Counted from the stretch's first letter, positions 46,601-61,724 are shown. The stretch: DNA of 64,000 nt from Siphonodentalium dalli (GCA_032622095.1 CP136063.1:12193814-12257813); one strand, 5' to 3'. Numbers and translations are program-made. The notes: a model not told the origin generated them from the sequence alone.

Positions 46601-49600
46601 ATCTACAACTGTATACAGGGGCGTAGCGGGCATATCATATCATGAAGCGAGTGATTTTACCGGAGTTATAGGAAATCTACAACTCTATACAGGGGCGTAG
46701 CGGGCATATCATATCATGAAGCGAGTGATTTTACTGGGGGTATAGCAAAGCAAATATACAACTGTATACAGGGGCGTAGCGGGCATATCATATCATGGAG
46801 CGAGTGATTTTACTGGGGGTATAGCAAAGCAGATCTACAACTCTATACAGGGGCGTAGCGGGGATATCATATCACGAAGCGAGTGATTTTACTGGGGGTA
46901 TAGCAAAGCAAATATACAACTGTATACAGGGGCGTAGCGGGCATATCATATCATGGAGCGAGTGATTTTACTGGGGGTACAGGAAAGCAAATCTGCAACT
47001 CTTTGCAGGGGCGTAGCGGGCATATATCATGGAGCGAGTGGTTATACTGGGGTATAGCAAAGCAAATCTACATCTCTATACAGAGGCGTAGCGGGAATAT
47101 CATATCATGAAGCGAGTGATTTTACTGGCGTTATAGGAAATCTACAACTGTATACAGAGGCGTAGCGGGCATATCATATCATGAAGCGAGTGATTTTACT
47201 GGGGATACGGCAAAGCAAATCTAAAACTCTTTGCAGGGGCGTAGCGGGCATATATCATGGAGCGAGTGATTGTACTGGGGTATAGCAAAGCAAATCTACA
47301 ACTGTATACAGGGGCGTAGCGGGCATATCATATCATGAAGAGAGTGATTTACTGGGGGTATAGCAAATCTACAACTCTATACAGGGGCGTAGCGGGCATA
47401 TCATATCATGAAGCGAGTGATTTACTGGGGGTATAGGAAAGCAAATCTACAACTGTATACAGGGGCGTAGCGGGCATATCATATCATGAAGCGAGTGATT
47501 TTATTGGGGTATAGCAAATCAAATCTACAACTGTATACAGGGGCATAGCGGGCATATCATATCATGGAGCGAGTTATTTTACTGGGGGTATAGCAAAGCA
47601 AATCTACAACTGTATACAGGGGCGTAGCGGGTATATCATATCATGGAGCGAGTGATTTTACTGGGGGTATAGCAAAGCAAATCTACAACTGTATACAGGG
47701 GCGTAGCGGGCATATCATATCATGGAGCGAGTGATTTTACTGGGGGTATAGCAAAGCAAATCTACAACTGTATACAGGGGCGTAGCGGGCATATCATATC
47801 ATGGAGCGAGTGATTTTACTGGGGGTATAGCAAAGCAAATATACAACTGTATACAGGGGCGTAGCGGGCATATCATATCATGGAGCGAGTGATTTTACTG
47901 GGGGTATAGCAAAGCAAATCTACAACTGTATACAGGGGCGTAGCGGGCATATTATATCATGAAGGGAGTGATTTTACTGGGGGTATAGCAAAGCAAATCT
48001 ACAACTGTATACAGGGGCGTAGCGGGCATATCATATCATGAAGGGAGTGATTTTACTGGGGGTATAGGAAATCTACAACTGTATACAGGGGCGTAGCGGG
48101 CATATCATATCATGAAGCGAGTTATTTTACTGTGGGTATAGCAAATTTACAACTGTATACAGTGGCGTAGCGGGCATATCATATCATGAAGCGAGTTATT
48201 TTACTGTGGGTATAGCAAATCTACAACTGTATACAGGGGCGTAGCGGGCATATCATATCTTGAAGCGAGTGATTTTACTGGGGGTATAGGAAATCTACAA
48301 CTGTATACAGGGGCGTAGCGGGCATATCATATCATGAAGAGAGTGATTTTACTGGGGGTATAGCAAAGCAGATCTACAACTCTATACAGGGGCGTAGCGG
48401 GCATATCATATCATGAAGCGAGTGATTTACTGGGGGTATAGGAAATCTACAACTGTATACAGGGGCGTAGCGGGCATATCATATCATGAAGCGAGTGATT
48501 TTACTGGGGGTATAGCAAATCTACAACTGTATACAGGGGCGTAGCGGGAATATCATATCATGAAGCGAGTGATTTTACTGGGGGTATAGCAAATCTACAA
48601 CTGTATACAGGGGCGTAGCGGGCATATCATATCATGAAGAGAGTGATTTTACTGGCGGTATAGCAAATCTACAACTGTATACAGGGGCGTAGCGGGCATA
48701 TCATATCATGAAGCGAGTGATTTCACTGGGGGTATAGCAAATCTACAACTGTATACAGGGGCGTAGCGGGCATATCATATCATGAAGCGAGTGATTTACT
48801 GGGGGTATAGGAAATCTACAACTGTATACAGAGGCGTAGCGGGCATATCATATCATGAAGCGAGTGATTTCACTGGGGGTATAGCAAATCTACAACTGTA
48901 TACAGGGGCGTAGCGGGCATATCATATCATGAAGCGAGTGATTTTACTGGGGGTATAGCAAATCTACAACTGTATACAGGGGCGTAGCGGACATATCATA
49001 TCACGGAGCGAGTGATTTTACCGGGGGTACAGCAAATATACAACTGTATACAGGGGCGTAGCGGGCATATCATATCATGAAGGGAGTGATTTTACTGGGG
49101 TTATAGCAAATCTACAACTCTATACAGGGGCGTTGCGGGCATATCATATCATAAAGCGAGTGATTTACTGGGTGTATAGCAAATATACAACTCTATACAG
49201 GGGCGTAGCGGACATATCATATCATGTAGGGAGTGATTTTACTGGGGTTATAGCAAATCTACAACTGTATACAGGGGCGTAGCGGGAATATCATATCATG
49301 AAGCGAGTGATTTACTGGGTGTATAGCAAATATACAACTCTATACAGGGGCGTAGCGGGAATATCATATCATGTAGAGAGTGATTTTACTGGGGGTATAG
49401 CAAATCTTCAACTGTATACAGGGGCGTAGCGGGCATATCATATCATGAAGCGAGTGATTTACTGGGGGTATAGGAAATCTACAACTGTATACAGAGGCGT
49501 AGCGGGCATATCATATCATGAAGCGAGTGATTTCACTGGGGGTATAGCAAATCTACAACTGTATACAGGGGCGTAGCGGGCATATCATATCATGAAGCGA

Positions 49601-52600
49601 GTGATTTTACTGGGGTATAGCAAATCTACAACTGTATACAGGGGCGTAGCGGGCATATCATACCACGGAGCGAGTGATTTTACCGGGGGTACAGCAAATA
49701 TACAACTGTATACAGGGGCGTAGCGGGCATATCATATCATGAAGGGAGTGATTTTACTGGGGTTATAGCAAATCTACAACTCTATACAGGGGCGTAGCGG
49801 ACATATCATATCATGAAGCGAGTGATTTTACTGGGGGTATAGCAAAGCAAATCTACAACTCTATACAGGGGCGTAGCGGGCATATCATATCATGGAGCGA
49901 GGGATTTTAATGGGGGTATAGCAAATCTACAACCCTATACAGGGGCGTAGCGGGCATATCATATCATGGAGGGAGTGATTTTACCGGAATTATAGCAAAT
50001 CTACAACTGTATACAGGGGCGTAGCGGGCATATCATATCATGGAGGGAGTGATTTTACCGGAGTTATAGCAAATCTACAACTCTATACAGGGGCGTAGCG
50101 GGCATATCATAGCATGGAGCGAGGGATTTTACTGGGGGTATAGCAAAGCAAATCTACAACTCTATACAGGGACGTAGCGGGCATATCATATCATGAAGCG
50201 AGTGATTTTACTGGGGGTATAGCAAAGCAAATCTACATCTCTTTGCAGGGGCGTAGCGGGCATATCATATCATGGAGCGAGTGATTTTACTGGGGGTATA
50301 GCAAATCTACAACTCTATACAGGGGCGTAGCGGGCATATCATATCACGAAGCGAGTGATTTTACTGGGGGTATAGCAAATCTACAACTGTATACAGAGGC
50401 GTAGCGGGCATATCATATCATGAAGCGAGTGATTTTACTGGGGGTATAGCAAATCTACAACTCTATACAGAGGCGTAGCGGGCATATCATATCATGAAGC
50501 GAGTGATTTTACTGGGGGTATAGCAAATCTACAACTCTATACAGGGGCGTAGCGGGCATATCATATCATGAAGAGAGTGATTTACTGGGGGTATAGCAAA
50601 GCAAATCTACAACTGTATACAGGGGCGTAGCGGGGATATCATATCATGGAGCGAGTGATTTTACTGGGGGTATAGCAAATCTACAACTGTATACAGGGGC
50701 GTAGCGGGGATATCATATCATGAAGCGAGTGATTTTACTGGGGGTATAGCAAATCTACAACTCTATACAGGGGCGTAGCGGGCATATCATATCATGAAGA
50801 GAGTGATTTTACTGGGGTATAGCAAATCTACAAGTGTATACAGGGGCGTAGCGGGGATATCATATCATGAAGCGAGTGATTTTACTGGGGTATAGCAAAG
50901 CAAATCTACAACTGTATACAGGGGCGTAGCGGGCATATCATATCATGAAGAGAGTGATTTTACTGGGGGTATAGCAAAGCAGATCTACAACTCTATACAG
51001 GGGCGTAGCGGGCATACCATATCATGAAGCGAGTGATTTTACTGGGGGTATAGCAAAGCAGATCTACAACTGTATACAGGGGCGTAGCGGGCATATCATA
51101 TCATGAAGCGAGTGATTTTACTGGGGGTATAGCAAATCTACAACTGTATACAGGGGCGTAGCGGGCATATCATATCATGAAGCGAGTGATTTTACTGGGG
51201 GTATAGCAAATCTACAACTGTATACAGGGGCGTAGCGGGCATATCATATCATGAAGCGAGTGATTTTACTGGGGGTATAGCAAATCTACAACTGTATACA
51301 GGGGGGTAGCGGGAATATCATATCATGAAGCGAGTGATTTACTGGGGGTATAGGAAATCTACAACTGTATACAGAGGCGTAGCGGGCATATCATATCATG
51401 AAGCGAGTTATTTACTGGGGGTATAGGAAATCTATATCTGTATACAGAGGCGTAGCGGGCATATCATATCATGAAGCGAGTTATTTACTGGGGGTATAGG
51501 AAATCTATATCTGTATACAGAGGCGTAGCGGGCATATCATATCATGAAGCGAGTGATTTCACTGGGGGTATAGCAAATCTACAACTGTATACAGGGGCGT
51601 AGCGGGCATATCATATCATGAAGCGAGTTATTTTACTGGGGGTATAGCAAATCTACAACTGTATACAGGGGCGTAGCGGGCATATCATATCACGGAGCGA
51701 GTGATTTTACCGGGGGTACAGCAAATATACAACTGTATACAGGGGCGTAGCGGGCATATCATATCATGAAGGGAGTGATTTTACTGGGGTTATAGCAAAT
51801 CTACAACTCTATACAGGGGCGTTGCGGGCATATCATATCATGAAGCGAGTGATTTACTGGGTGTATAGCAAATATACAACTCTACACAGGGGCGTAGCGG
51901 ACATATCATATCATGTAGGGAGTGATTTTACTGGGGTTATAGCAAATCTACAACTGTATACAGGGGCGTAGCGGGAATATCATATCATGAAGCGAGTGAT
52001 TTACTGGGTGTATAGCAAATATACAACTCTATACAGGGCGTAGCGGGCATATCATATCATGAAGGGAGTGATTTTACTGGGGTTATAGCAAATCTACAAC
52101 TGTATACAGGGGCGTAGCGGGCATATCATATCATGAAGCGAGTGATTTTACTGGCGGTATAGGAAATCTACAACTGTATACAGGGGCGTAGCGGGGATAT
52201 CATATCACGAAGCGAGTGATTTTACTGGCGGTATAGGAAATCTACAACTGTATACAGGGGCGTAGCGGGCATATCATATCATGAAGCGAGTGATTTTACT
52301 GGCGGTATAGGAAATCTACAACTCTATACAGGGGCATATCATATCATGAAGCGAGTGATTTTACCGGAGTTATAGCAAATCTACAACTGTATACAGGGGC
52401 GTAGCGGGCATATCATATCATGAAGCGAGTGATTTTACCGGAGTTATAGGAAATCTACAACTCTATACAGGGGCGTAGCGGGCATATCATATCATGAAGC
52501 GAGTGATTTTACTGGGGGTATAGCAAAGCAAATATACAACTGTATACAGGGGCGTAGCGGGCATATCATATCATGGAGCGAGTGATTTTACTGGGGGTAT

Positions 52601-55600
52601 AGCAAAGCAGATCTACAACTCTATACAGGGGCGTAGCGGGGATATCATATCACGAAGCGAGTGATTTTACTGGGGGTATAGCAAAGCAAATATACAACTG
52701 TATACAGGGGCGTAGCGGGCATATCATATCATGGAGCGAGTGATTTTACTGGGGGTACAGCAAAGCAAATCTGCAACTCTTTGCAGGGGCGTAGCGGGCA
52801 TATATCATGGAGCGAGTGGTTATACTGGGGTATAGCAAAGCAAATCTACATATCTATACAGAGGCGTAGCGGGAATATCATATCATGAAGCGAGTGATTT
52901 TACTGGCGTTATAGGAAATCTACAACTGTATACAGAGGCGTAGCGGGCATATCATATCATGAAGCGAGTGATTTTACTGGGGGTACGGCAAAGCAAATCT
53001 AAAACTCTTTGCAGGGGCGTAGCGGGCATATATCATGGAGCGAGTGATTTTACTGGGGTATAGCAAAGCAAATCTACAACTGTATACAGGGGCGTAGCGG
53101 GCATATCATATCATGAAGAGAGTGATTTACTGGGGGTATAGCAAATCTACAACTGTATACAGGGGCGTAGCGGGCATATCATATCATGAAGCGAGTGATT
53201 TACTGGGGGTATAGGAAAGCAAATCTACAACTGTATACAGGGGCGTAGCGGGCATATCATATCATGAAGCGAGTGATTTTACTGGGGTATAGCAAAGCAA
53301 TCTACAACTGTATACAGGGGCATAGCGGGCATATCATATCATGGAGCGAGTGATTTTACTGGGGGTATAGCAAAGCAAATCTACAACTGTATACAGGGGC
53401 GTAGCGGGTATATCATATCATGGAGCGAGTGATTTTACTGGGGGTATAGCAAAGCAAATCTACAACTGTATACAGGGGCGTAGCGGGCATATCATATCAT
53501 GGAGCGAGTGATTTTACTGGGGGTATAGCAAAGCAAATATACAACTGTATACAGGGGCGTAGCGGGCATATCATATCATGGAGCGAGTGATTTTACTGGG
53601 GGTATAGCAAAGCAAATCTACAACTGTATACAGGGGCGTAGCGGGCATATTATATCATGAAGGGAGTGATTTTACTGGGGGTATAGCAAAGCAAATCTAC
53701 AACTGTATACAGGGGCGTAGCGGGCATATCATATCATGAAGGGAGTGATTTTACTGGGGGTATAGGAAATCTACAACTGTATACAGGGGCGTAGCGGGCA
53801 TATCATATCACGGAGCGAGTGATTTTACCGGGGGTACAGCAAATATACAACTGTATACAGGGGCGTAGCGGGCATATCATATCATGAAGGGAGTGATTTT
53901 ACTGGGGTTATAGCAAATCTACAACTCTATACAGGGGCGTTGCGGGCATATCATATCATGAAGCGAGTGATTTACTGGGTGTATAGCAAATATACAACTC
54001 TATACAGGGGCGTAGCGGACATATCATATCATGTAGGGAGTGATTTTACTGGGGTTATAGCAAATCTACAACTGTATACAGGGGCGTAGCGGGAATATCA
54101 TATCATGAAGCGAGTGATTTACTGGGTGTATAGCAAATATACAACTCTATACAGGGCGTAGCGGGCATATCATATCATGAAGGGAGTGATTTTACTGGGG
54201 TTATAGCAAATCTACAACTGTATACAGGGGCGTAGCGGGCATATCATATCATGAAGCGAGTGATTTTACTGGCGGTATAGGAAATCTACAACTGTATACA
54301 GGGGCGTAGCGGGGATATCATATCACGAAGCGAGTGATTTTACTGGCGGTATAGGAAATCTACAACTGTATACAGGGGCGTAGCGGGCATATCATATCAT
54401 GAAGCGAGTGATTTTACTGGCGGTATAGCAAAGCAGATCTACAACTCTATACAGGGGCGTAGCGGGCATATCATATCATGAAGCGAGTGATTTTACTGGG
54501 GGTATAGCAAAGCAGATCTACAACTGTATACAGGGGCGTAGCGGGCATATCATATCATGAAGCGAGTGATTTTACTGGGGGTATAGCAAATCTACAACTG
54601 TATACAGGGGCGTAGCGGGCATATCATATCATGAAGCGAGTGATTTTTCTGGGAGTATAGCAAATCTACAACTGTATACAGGGGCGTAGCGGGCATATCA
54701 TATCATGAAGCGAGTGATTTTACTGGGGGTATAGCAAATCTACAACTGTATACAGGGACGTAGCGGGAATATCATATCATGAAGCGAGTGATTTACTGGG
54801 GGTATAGGAAATCTACAACTGTATACAGAGGCGTAGCGGGCATATCATATCATGAAGCGAGTTATTTCACTGGGGGTATAGTAAATCTACAACTGTATAC
54901 AGGGGCGTAGCGGGCATATCATATCATGAAGCGAGTGATTTACTGGGGGTATAGGAAATCTACAACTGTATACAGAGGCGTAGCGGGCATATCATATCAT
55001 GAAGCGAGTGATTTCACTGGGGGTATAGCAAATCTACAACTGTATACAGGGGCGTAGCGGGCATATCATATCATGAAGAGAGTGATTTACTGGGGGTATA
55101 GCAAATCTACAACTGTATACAGGTGCGTAGCGGGCATATCATATCACGGAGCGAGTGATTTTACCGGGGGTACAGCAAATATACAACTGTATACAGGGGC
55201 GTAGCGGGCATATCATATCATGAAGGGAGTGATTTTACTGGGGTTATAGCAAATATACAACTCTATTCAGGGGCGTTGCGGGCATATCATATAATGAAGC
55301 GAGTGTTTTACTGGGTGTATAGCAAATATACAACTCTATACAGGGGCGTAGCGGACATATAATATCATGTAGGGAGTGATTTTACTGGGGTTATAGCAAA
55401 TCTACAACTGTATACAGGGGCGTAGCGGGAATATCATATCATGAAGCGAGTGATTTACTGGGTGTATAGCAAATATACAACTCTATACAGGGCGTAGCGG
55501 GCATATCATATCATGAAGGGAGTGATTTTACTGGGGTTATAGCAAATCTACAACTGTATACAGGGGCGTAGCGGGCATATCATATCATGAAGCGAGTGAT

Positions 55601-57250
55601 TTTACTGGCGGTATAGGAAATCAACAACTGTATACAGGGGCGTAGCGGGGATATCATATCACGAAGCGAGTGATTTTACTGGCGGTATAGGAAATCTACA
55701 ACTGTATACAGGGGCGTAGCGGGCATATCATATCATGAAGCGAGTGATTTTACTGGCGGTATAGGAAATCTACAACTCTATACAGGGGCGTAGCGGGCAT
55801 ATCATATCATGAAGCGAGTGATTTTACCGGAGTTATAGCAAATCTACAACTGTATACAGGGGCGTAGCGGGCATATCATATCATGAAGCGAGTGATTTTA
55901 CCGGAGTTATAGGAAATCTACAACTCTATACAGGGGCGTAGCGGGCATATCATATCATGAAGCGAGTGATTTTACTGGGGGTATAGCAAAGCAAATATAC
56001 AACTGTATACAGGGGCGTAGCGGGCATATCATATCATGGAGCGAGTGATTTTACTGGGGGTATAGCAAAGCAGATCTACAACTCTATACAGGGGCGTAGC
56101 GGGGATATCATATCACGAAGCGAGTGATTTTACTGGGGGTATAGCAAAGCAAATATACAACTGTATACAGGGGCGTAGCGGGCATATCATATCATGGAGC
56201 GAGTGATTTTACTGGGGGTACAGCAAAGCAAATCTGCAACTCTTTGCAGGGGCGTAGCGGGCATATATCATGGAGCGAGTGGTTATACTGGGGTATAGCA
56301 AAGCAAATCTACATCTCTATACAGAGGCGTAGCGGGAATATCATATCATGAAGCGAGTGATTTTACTGGCGTTATAGGAAATCTACAACTGTATACAGAG
56401 GCGTAGCGGGCATATCATATCATGAAGCGAGTGATTTTACTGGCGGTACGGCAAAGCAAATCTAAAACTCTTTGCAGGGGCGTAGCGGGCATATATCATG
56501 GAGCGAGTGATTTTACTGGGGTATAGCAAAGCAAATCTACAACTGTATACAGGGGCGTAGCGGGCATATCATATCATGAAGAGAGTGATTTACTGGGGGT
56601 ATAGCAGATCTACAACTGTATACAGGGGCGTAGCGGGCATATCATATCATGAAGCGAGTGATTTACTGGGGGTATAGGAAAGCAAATCTACAACTGTATA
56701 CAGGGGCGTAGCGGGCATATCATATCATGAAGCGAGTGATTTTACTGGGGTATAGCAAAGCAAATCTACAACTGTATACAGGGGCATAGCGGGCATATCA
56801 TATCATGGAGCGAGTGATTTTACTGGGGGTATAGCAAAGCAAATCTACAACTGTATACAGGGGCGTAGCGGGTATATCATATCATGGAGCGAGTGATTTT
56901 ACTGGGGGTATAGCAAAGCAAATCTACAACTGTATACAGGGGCGTAGCGGGCATATCATATCATGGAGCGAGTGATTTTACTGGGGGTATAGCAAAGCAA
57001 ATATACAACTGTATACAGGGGCGTAGCGGGCATATCATATCATGGAGCGAGTGATTTTACTGGGGGTATAGCAAAGCAAATCTACAACTGTATACAGGGG
57101 CGTAGCGGGCATATTATATCATGAAGGGAGTGATTTTACTGGGGGTATAGCAAAGCAAATCTACAACTGTATACAGGGGCGTAGCGGTCATATCATATCA
57201 TGAAGGGAGTGATTTTACTGGGGGTATAGGAAATCTACAACTGTATACAG
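43700..57250. repeat. Nested multi-kilobase higher-order repeats in the satellite
   Basis: Rare monomer marks recur with fixed offsets. CTACATCTCTTTGCAG is at 44,135 and 50,233 (6,098 apart). AAATCTGCAACTCTTTGC is near 46,990, 52,768 and 56,231 (5,778 and 3,463). CTAAAACTCTTTGCAG is at 47,221, 52,999 and 56,462 (again 5,778 and 3,463). CATATTATATC marks are near 47,950, 53,648 and 57,112. Offsets differ by about one or two monomers between segments, as expected from unequal exchange. Confidence 0.82.
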
Positions 57251-60237
57251 GGGCGTAGCGGGCATATCATATCATGAAGCGAGTTATTTTACTGTGGGTA
57301 TAGCAAATCTACAACTGTATACAGTGGCGTAGCGGGCATATCATATCATGAAGCGAGTTATTTTACTGTGGGTATAGCAAATCTACAACTGTATACAGGG
57401 GCGTAGCGGGCATATCATATCATGAAGCGAGTGATTTTACTGGGGGTATAGCAAATCTACAACTGTATACAGGGGCGCAGCGGGCATATCATATCATGAA
57501 GCGAGTGATTTTACTGGGGGTATAGCAAATCTACAACTGTATACAGGGGAGTAGCGGGCATATCATATCATGAAGAGAGTGATTTTACTGGGAGTATAGG
57601 AAATCTACAACTGTATACAGGGGCGTAGCGGGCATATCATATCATGAAGCGAGTGATTTTACTGGGGGTATAGGAAATCTACAACTGTATACAGGGGCGC
57701 AGCGGGCATATCATATCATGAAGCGAGTGATTTTACTGGGGGTATAGGAAATCTACAACTGTATACAGGGGCGTAGCGGGCATTTCATATCATGAAGCGA
57801 GTGATTTTACTGGGGGTATAGCAAATCTACAACTGTATACAGAGGCGTAGCGGGCATATCATATCATGAAGCGAGTGATTTTACTGGGGGTATAGCAAAT
57901 CTACAACTGTATACAGGGGCGTAGCGGGCATATCATATCATGAAGAGAGTGATTTTACTGGGGGTATAGCAAATCTACAACTGTATACAGGGGCGTAGCG
58001 GGCATACCATATCATGAAGAGAGTGATTTCACTGGGGGTATAGCAAAGCAAATCTACAAGTGTATACAGGGGCGTAGCGGGCATATCATATCATGAAGAG
58101 AGTGATTTTACTGGCGGTATAGCAAATCTACAAGTGTATACAGAGGCGTAGCGGGCATATCATATCATGGAGCGAGTGATTTTACTGGGGGTATAGCAAA
58201 GCAAATCTACAACTCTTTGCAGGGGCGTAGCGGGTATATCATATCATGGAACGAGTTATTTTACTGGGGTTATAGCAAAGCAAATCTACAACTCTTTGCA
58301 GGGGCGTAGCGGGCATATCATATCATGAAGCGAGTGATTTTACTGGGGGTATAGCAAAGCAAATCTACAACTCTTTGCAGGGGCGTAGCGGGTATATCAT
58401 ATCATGGAGCGAGTTATTTTACTGGGGTTATAGCATAGCAAATCTACAACTCTTTGCAGGGGCGTAGCGGGCATATCATATCATGAAGCGAGTGATTTTA
58501 CTGGGGTTATAGCAAAGCAAATCTACAACTCTATACAAGGGCGTAGCGGGCATATCATATCATGAAGCGAGTGATTTTACTGGGGGTATAGCAAAGCAAA
58601 TCTACAACTCTTTGCAGGGGCGTAGCGGGCATATCATATCATGAAGCGAGTGATTTTACTGGGGGTATAGCAAAGCAAATCTACAACTCTTTGCAGGGGC
58701 GTAGCGGGCATATCATATCATGAAGCGAGTGATTTTACTGGGGGTATAGCAAATCTACAACTGTATACAGGGGCGTAGCGGGCATATCATATCATGAAGC
58801 GAGTGATTTTACTGGGGTATAGCAAATCTACAACTCTATACAGGGGCGTAGCGGGCATATCATATCATGGAGCGAGTTATTTTACTGGGGTATAGCAAAT
58901 CTACAACTGTATTCAGGGGCGTAGCGGGCATATCATATCATGAAGGGAGTGATTTTACTGGGGGTATAGCAAAGCAAATCTACAACTCTATACAAGGGCG
59001 TAGCGGGCATATCATATCATGAAGCGAGTGATTTTACTGGGGGTATAGCAAAGCAAATCTACAACTGTATACAGGGGCGTAGCGGGCATATCATATCATG
59101 GAGCGAGTGATTTTACTGGGGGTATAGCAAAGCAAATCTACAACTGTATACAGGGGCGTAGCGGGCATATCATATCATGAAGCGAGTGATTTTACTGGGG
59201 GTATAGCAAAGCAAATCTACAACTCTATACAGGGGCGTAGCGGGCATATCATATCATGGAGCGAGTTATTTTACTGGGGTATAGCAAATCTACAACTGTA
59301 TACAGGGGCGTAGCGGGCATATCATATCATGGAGCGAGTGATTTTACTGGGGGTATAGCAAAGCAAATCTACAACTGTATACCGGGGCGTAGCGGGCATA
59401 TCATATCATGAAGCGAGTGATTTTACTGGGGGTATAGCAAAGCAAATCTACAACTCTATACAGGGGCGTAGCGGGCATATCATATCATGGAGCGAGGGAT
59501 TTTAATGGGGGTATAGCAAATCTACAACCCTATACAGGGGCGTAGCGGGAATATCATATCATGGAGGGAGTGATTTTACCGGAGTTATAGCAAATCTACA
59601 ACTGTATACAGGGGCGTAGCGGGCATATCATATCATGGAGGGAGTGATTTTACCGGAGTTATAGCAAATCTACAACTCTATACAGGGGCGTAGCGGGCAT
59701 ATCATATCATGAAGCGAGGGATTTTACTGGGGGTATAGCAAAGCAAATCTACAACTGTATACAGGGGCGTAGCGGGCATATCATATCATGGAGCGAGGGA
59801 TTTTACTGGGGGTATAGCAAAGCAAATCTACAACTCTATACACGGGCGTAGCGGGCATATCATATCATGAAGCGTGTGATTTTACTGGGGGTATAGCAAA
59901 GCAAATCTACAACTCTATATAGGGGCGTAGCGGGCATATCATATCATGAAGAGAGTGATTTTACTGGGGTATAGCAAAGCAAATCTACAACTGTATACAG
60001 GGGCGTAGCGGGCATATCATATCATGAAGCGAGTGATTTTACTGGGGGTATAGCAAAGCAAATCTAAAACTCTATATAGGGGCGTAGCGGCATATCATAT
60101 CATGAAGCGAGTGATTTTACTGGGGGTATAGCAAATCTACAGCTCTATACAGGGGCGTAGCGGGCATATCATATCATGAAGCGAGTGATTTTACTGGGGG
60201 TATAGCAAAGTAGATCTACAACTGTATATATCATATC

Positions 60238-61515
60238 ACGCACCGTGATGTAAAAGCTTACAGCAATCGTATCGATGGCAACACCGAAACTTTAGCCTAA
60301 CGTTAAAAGCTCAGTGCATTTGTGGTTTTCCCTCAAACTAAAACGAACAGCAGTTTCTTATTAGGAATAAGTACATTAGCCCATCACAAGCAACATAATA
60401 AAAATAAAAATGAACCAAGAGAGGCGAAATTGATGAATTTGTGAATTTTTCTCTTATAGTTCTCTTCAAGAATGTGGGAATTTTAAATAATGATCATTCA
60501 TTGACAAATTATGCTTACAGTTATTTGAAATATTTCACACAAAACTCCAAAATAATTCCCGCTTAGTGGATAGCACATGTTGTTTTACTCAGCGGCGAAA
60601 AATAACTTGTTCATAAAACAAAATGATTATATTGCCAGTTCAGTGCTTGGTGTGAATGTAAATCCCTATAACTCAGGATTATATCACCCTACGAAACAAT
60701 GGCAGTTAATTTTTTTCAGTTGTTGCGTGAACCTTTAGACATACATAATTTGTTTAATCTTGAGTTTTATATCCTGCAACTAAATATAATATGATCACAC
60801 CCGTATGATCTGATTTCGCTTATTGGATGTGGAGGCCGTCTTGAATAAATATATGTAATCCGAAGGTTTCGCTTAAAGCTATCTCTGGGTACTAATTTCA
60901 CCCTCCGGTGACATTGTAAGTATATGAAGATCAGGTACGGGTGTATTTTCATTGTTATATTACAGAACAAGCGTCGCATTAACAAAACTGCAAAAAATTA
61001 CAATTTTCTCACTTTAATGGGGAGGGTTATATTTTTATCAACAAAAATCTTTGAAGGTAATATCCGAATTTTTTTTTCTAGCAATTTGACTTTCCAGTTT
61101 AATGTAGAAAATTATTATGCTTTAGCACTAGGAATTCATTAGGGAAATGACAAGCTGTGTGCCATCAGTTTCAGAAATATATTGAAACGAAAGGAAATAT
61201 TTGGCCAAACAAAGACGCAATTAAATGATTTGTTTTCGAAAATAGTATTAATTTTCCAAAATTGTGTGGAATAATGTGGTGTGGAATAATATATCTATTA
61301 CTAAGATTTGAAAGGAAAACAATGCCACCATGACATACACTGTCATTTGATTTTTCAGTTTCTGGTAACATTAAGATTTATTCAATTAAAAATCATGAAA
61401 TAAAAAATCAACACTTTCATAAACAACATCCACCCTTACATGGACCGTAATGTAGTCCCCACAACAGGCAACTGGCGGAAATTTTCTTGGTGGCCGGTTG
61501 ACCATAACCTAAACA
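60238..61515. other. AT-rich post-array block, unit 3
   Basis: This is collinear with 26,601-27,880, without insertions. It provides the empty site for the 4.5-kb repeat (ACCTAAACAAATCCTGGAG). No gene was recognised. Opposed ORFs of 66-72 codons lack domains and are not kept open in the other units. Confidence 0.7.
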
Positions 61516-61625
61516 AATCCTGGAGTCTGGACTATATACACAGTGGGTAATATAAAGTTCTTAATGTATGAATCATCTCGATAAGAAAAACTGTGGCGAT
61601 ATGTGGTTTAACGAAATATGAATAC

Positions 61626-61724
61626 AAATTTACAACTCTATACCGGGGCGTCGCGGGCATACCATATCATGAAGCGAGTGATTTCACTGGGGGTACAGCA
61701 AAGCAAACTGCAACTGTACACACA
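61626..61724. repeat. Lone satellite monomer at the unit 3/4 junction
   Basis: This is the same diverged monomer as at the other junctions, again bounded by ATATGAATACA on the left and TGCAATTAACTC on the right. In unit 1 those two flanks touch (ATGAATACATGTAATTAACTC), giving a candidate empty site. Confidence 0.85.

Larger units (their letters stand above)
35904..60237. repeat. Giant satellite array, about 24.3 kb (roughly 320 monomers)
   Basis: This is an uninterrupted head-to-tail array. Monomer length falls into discrete classes. The full form is about 79 bp. A five-base deletion (GTATAGCAAATC for GTATAGCAAAGCAAATC) gives about 74, and a further loss in GATTTACTGG gives about 72. Variant marks such as TATAGGAAATC, GAGTGATTTCACTGG, TTTTACCGGAGTTATAGC and CATGTAGGGAG occur in recurring orders, showing higher-order repeats. 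The G form CTGTATACAG, a perfect palindrome, dominates the interior. The array is not coding, because every frame has stops and monomer length is mostly not a multiple of three. It closes with the right-edge monomer shared by all units. Confidence 0.97.

Noticed and set aside
35904-60237. Regular repeats reminiscent of a CRISPR array
   Set aside because: There are no unique spacers. Monomers abut and vary only by point changes and small indels, and the context is eukaryotic.
60924-61142. Plus-strand 72-codon ORF in the unit 3 post-array block
   Set aside because: It is not kept in units 1 and 2, overlaps an equally unsupported minus-strand ORF, and has no domain.
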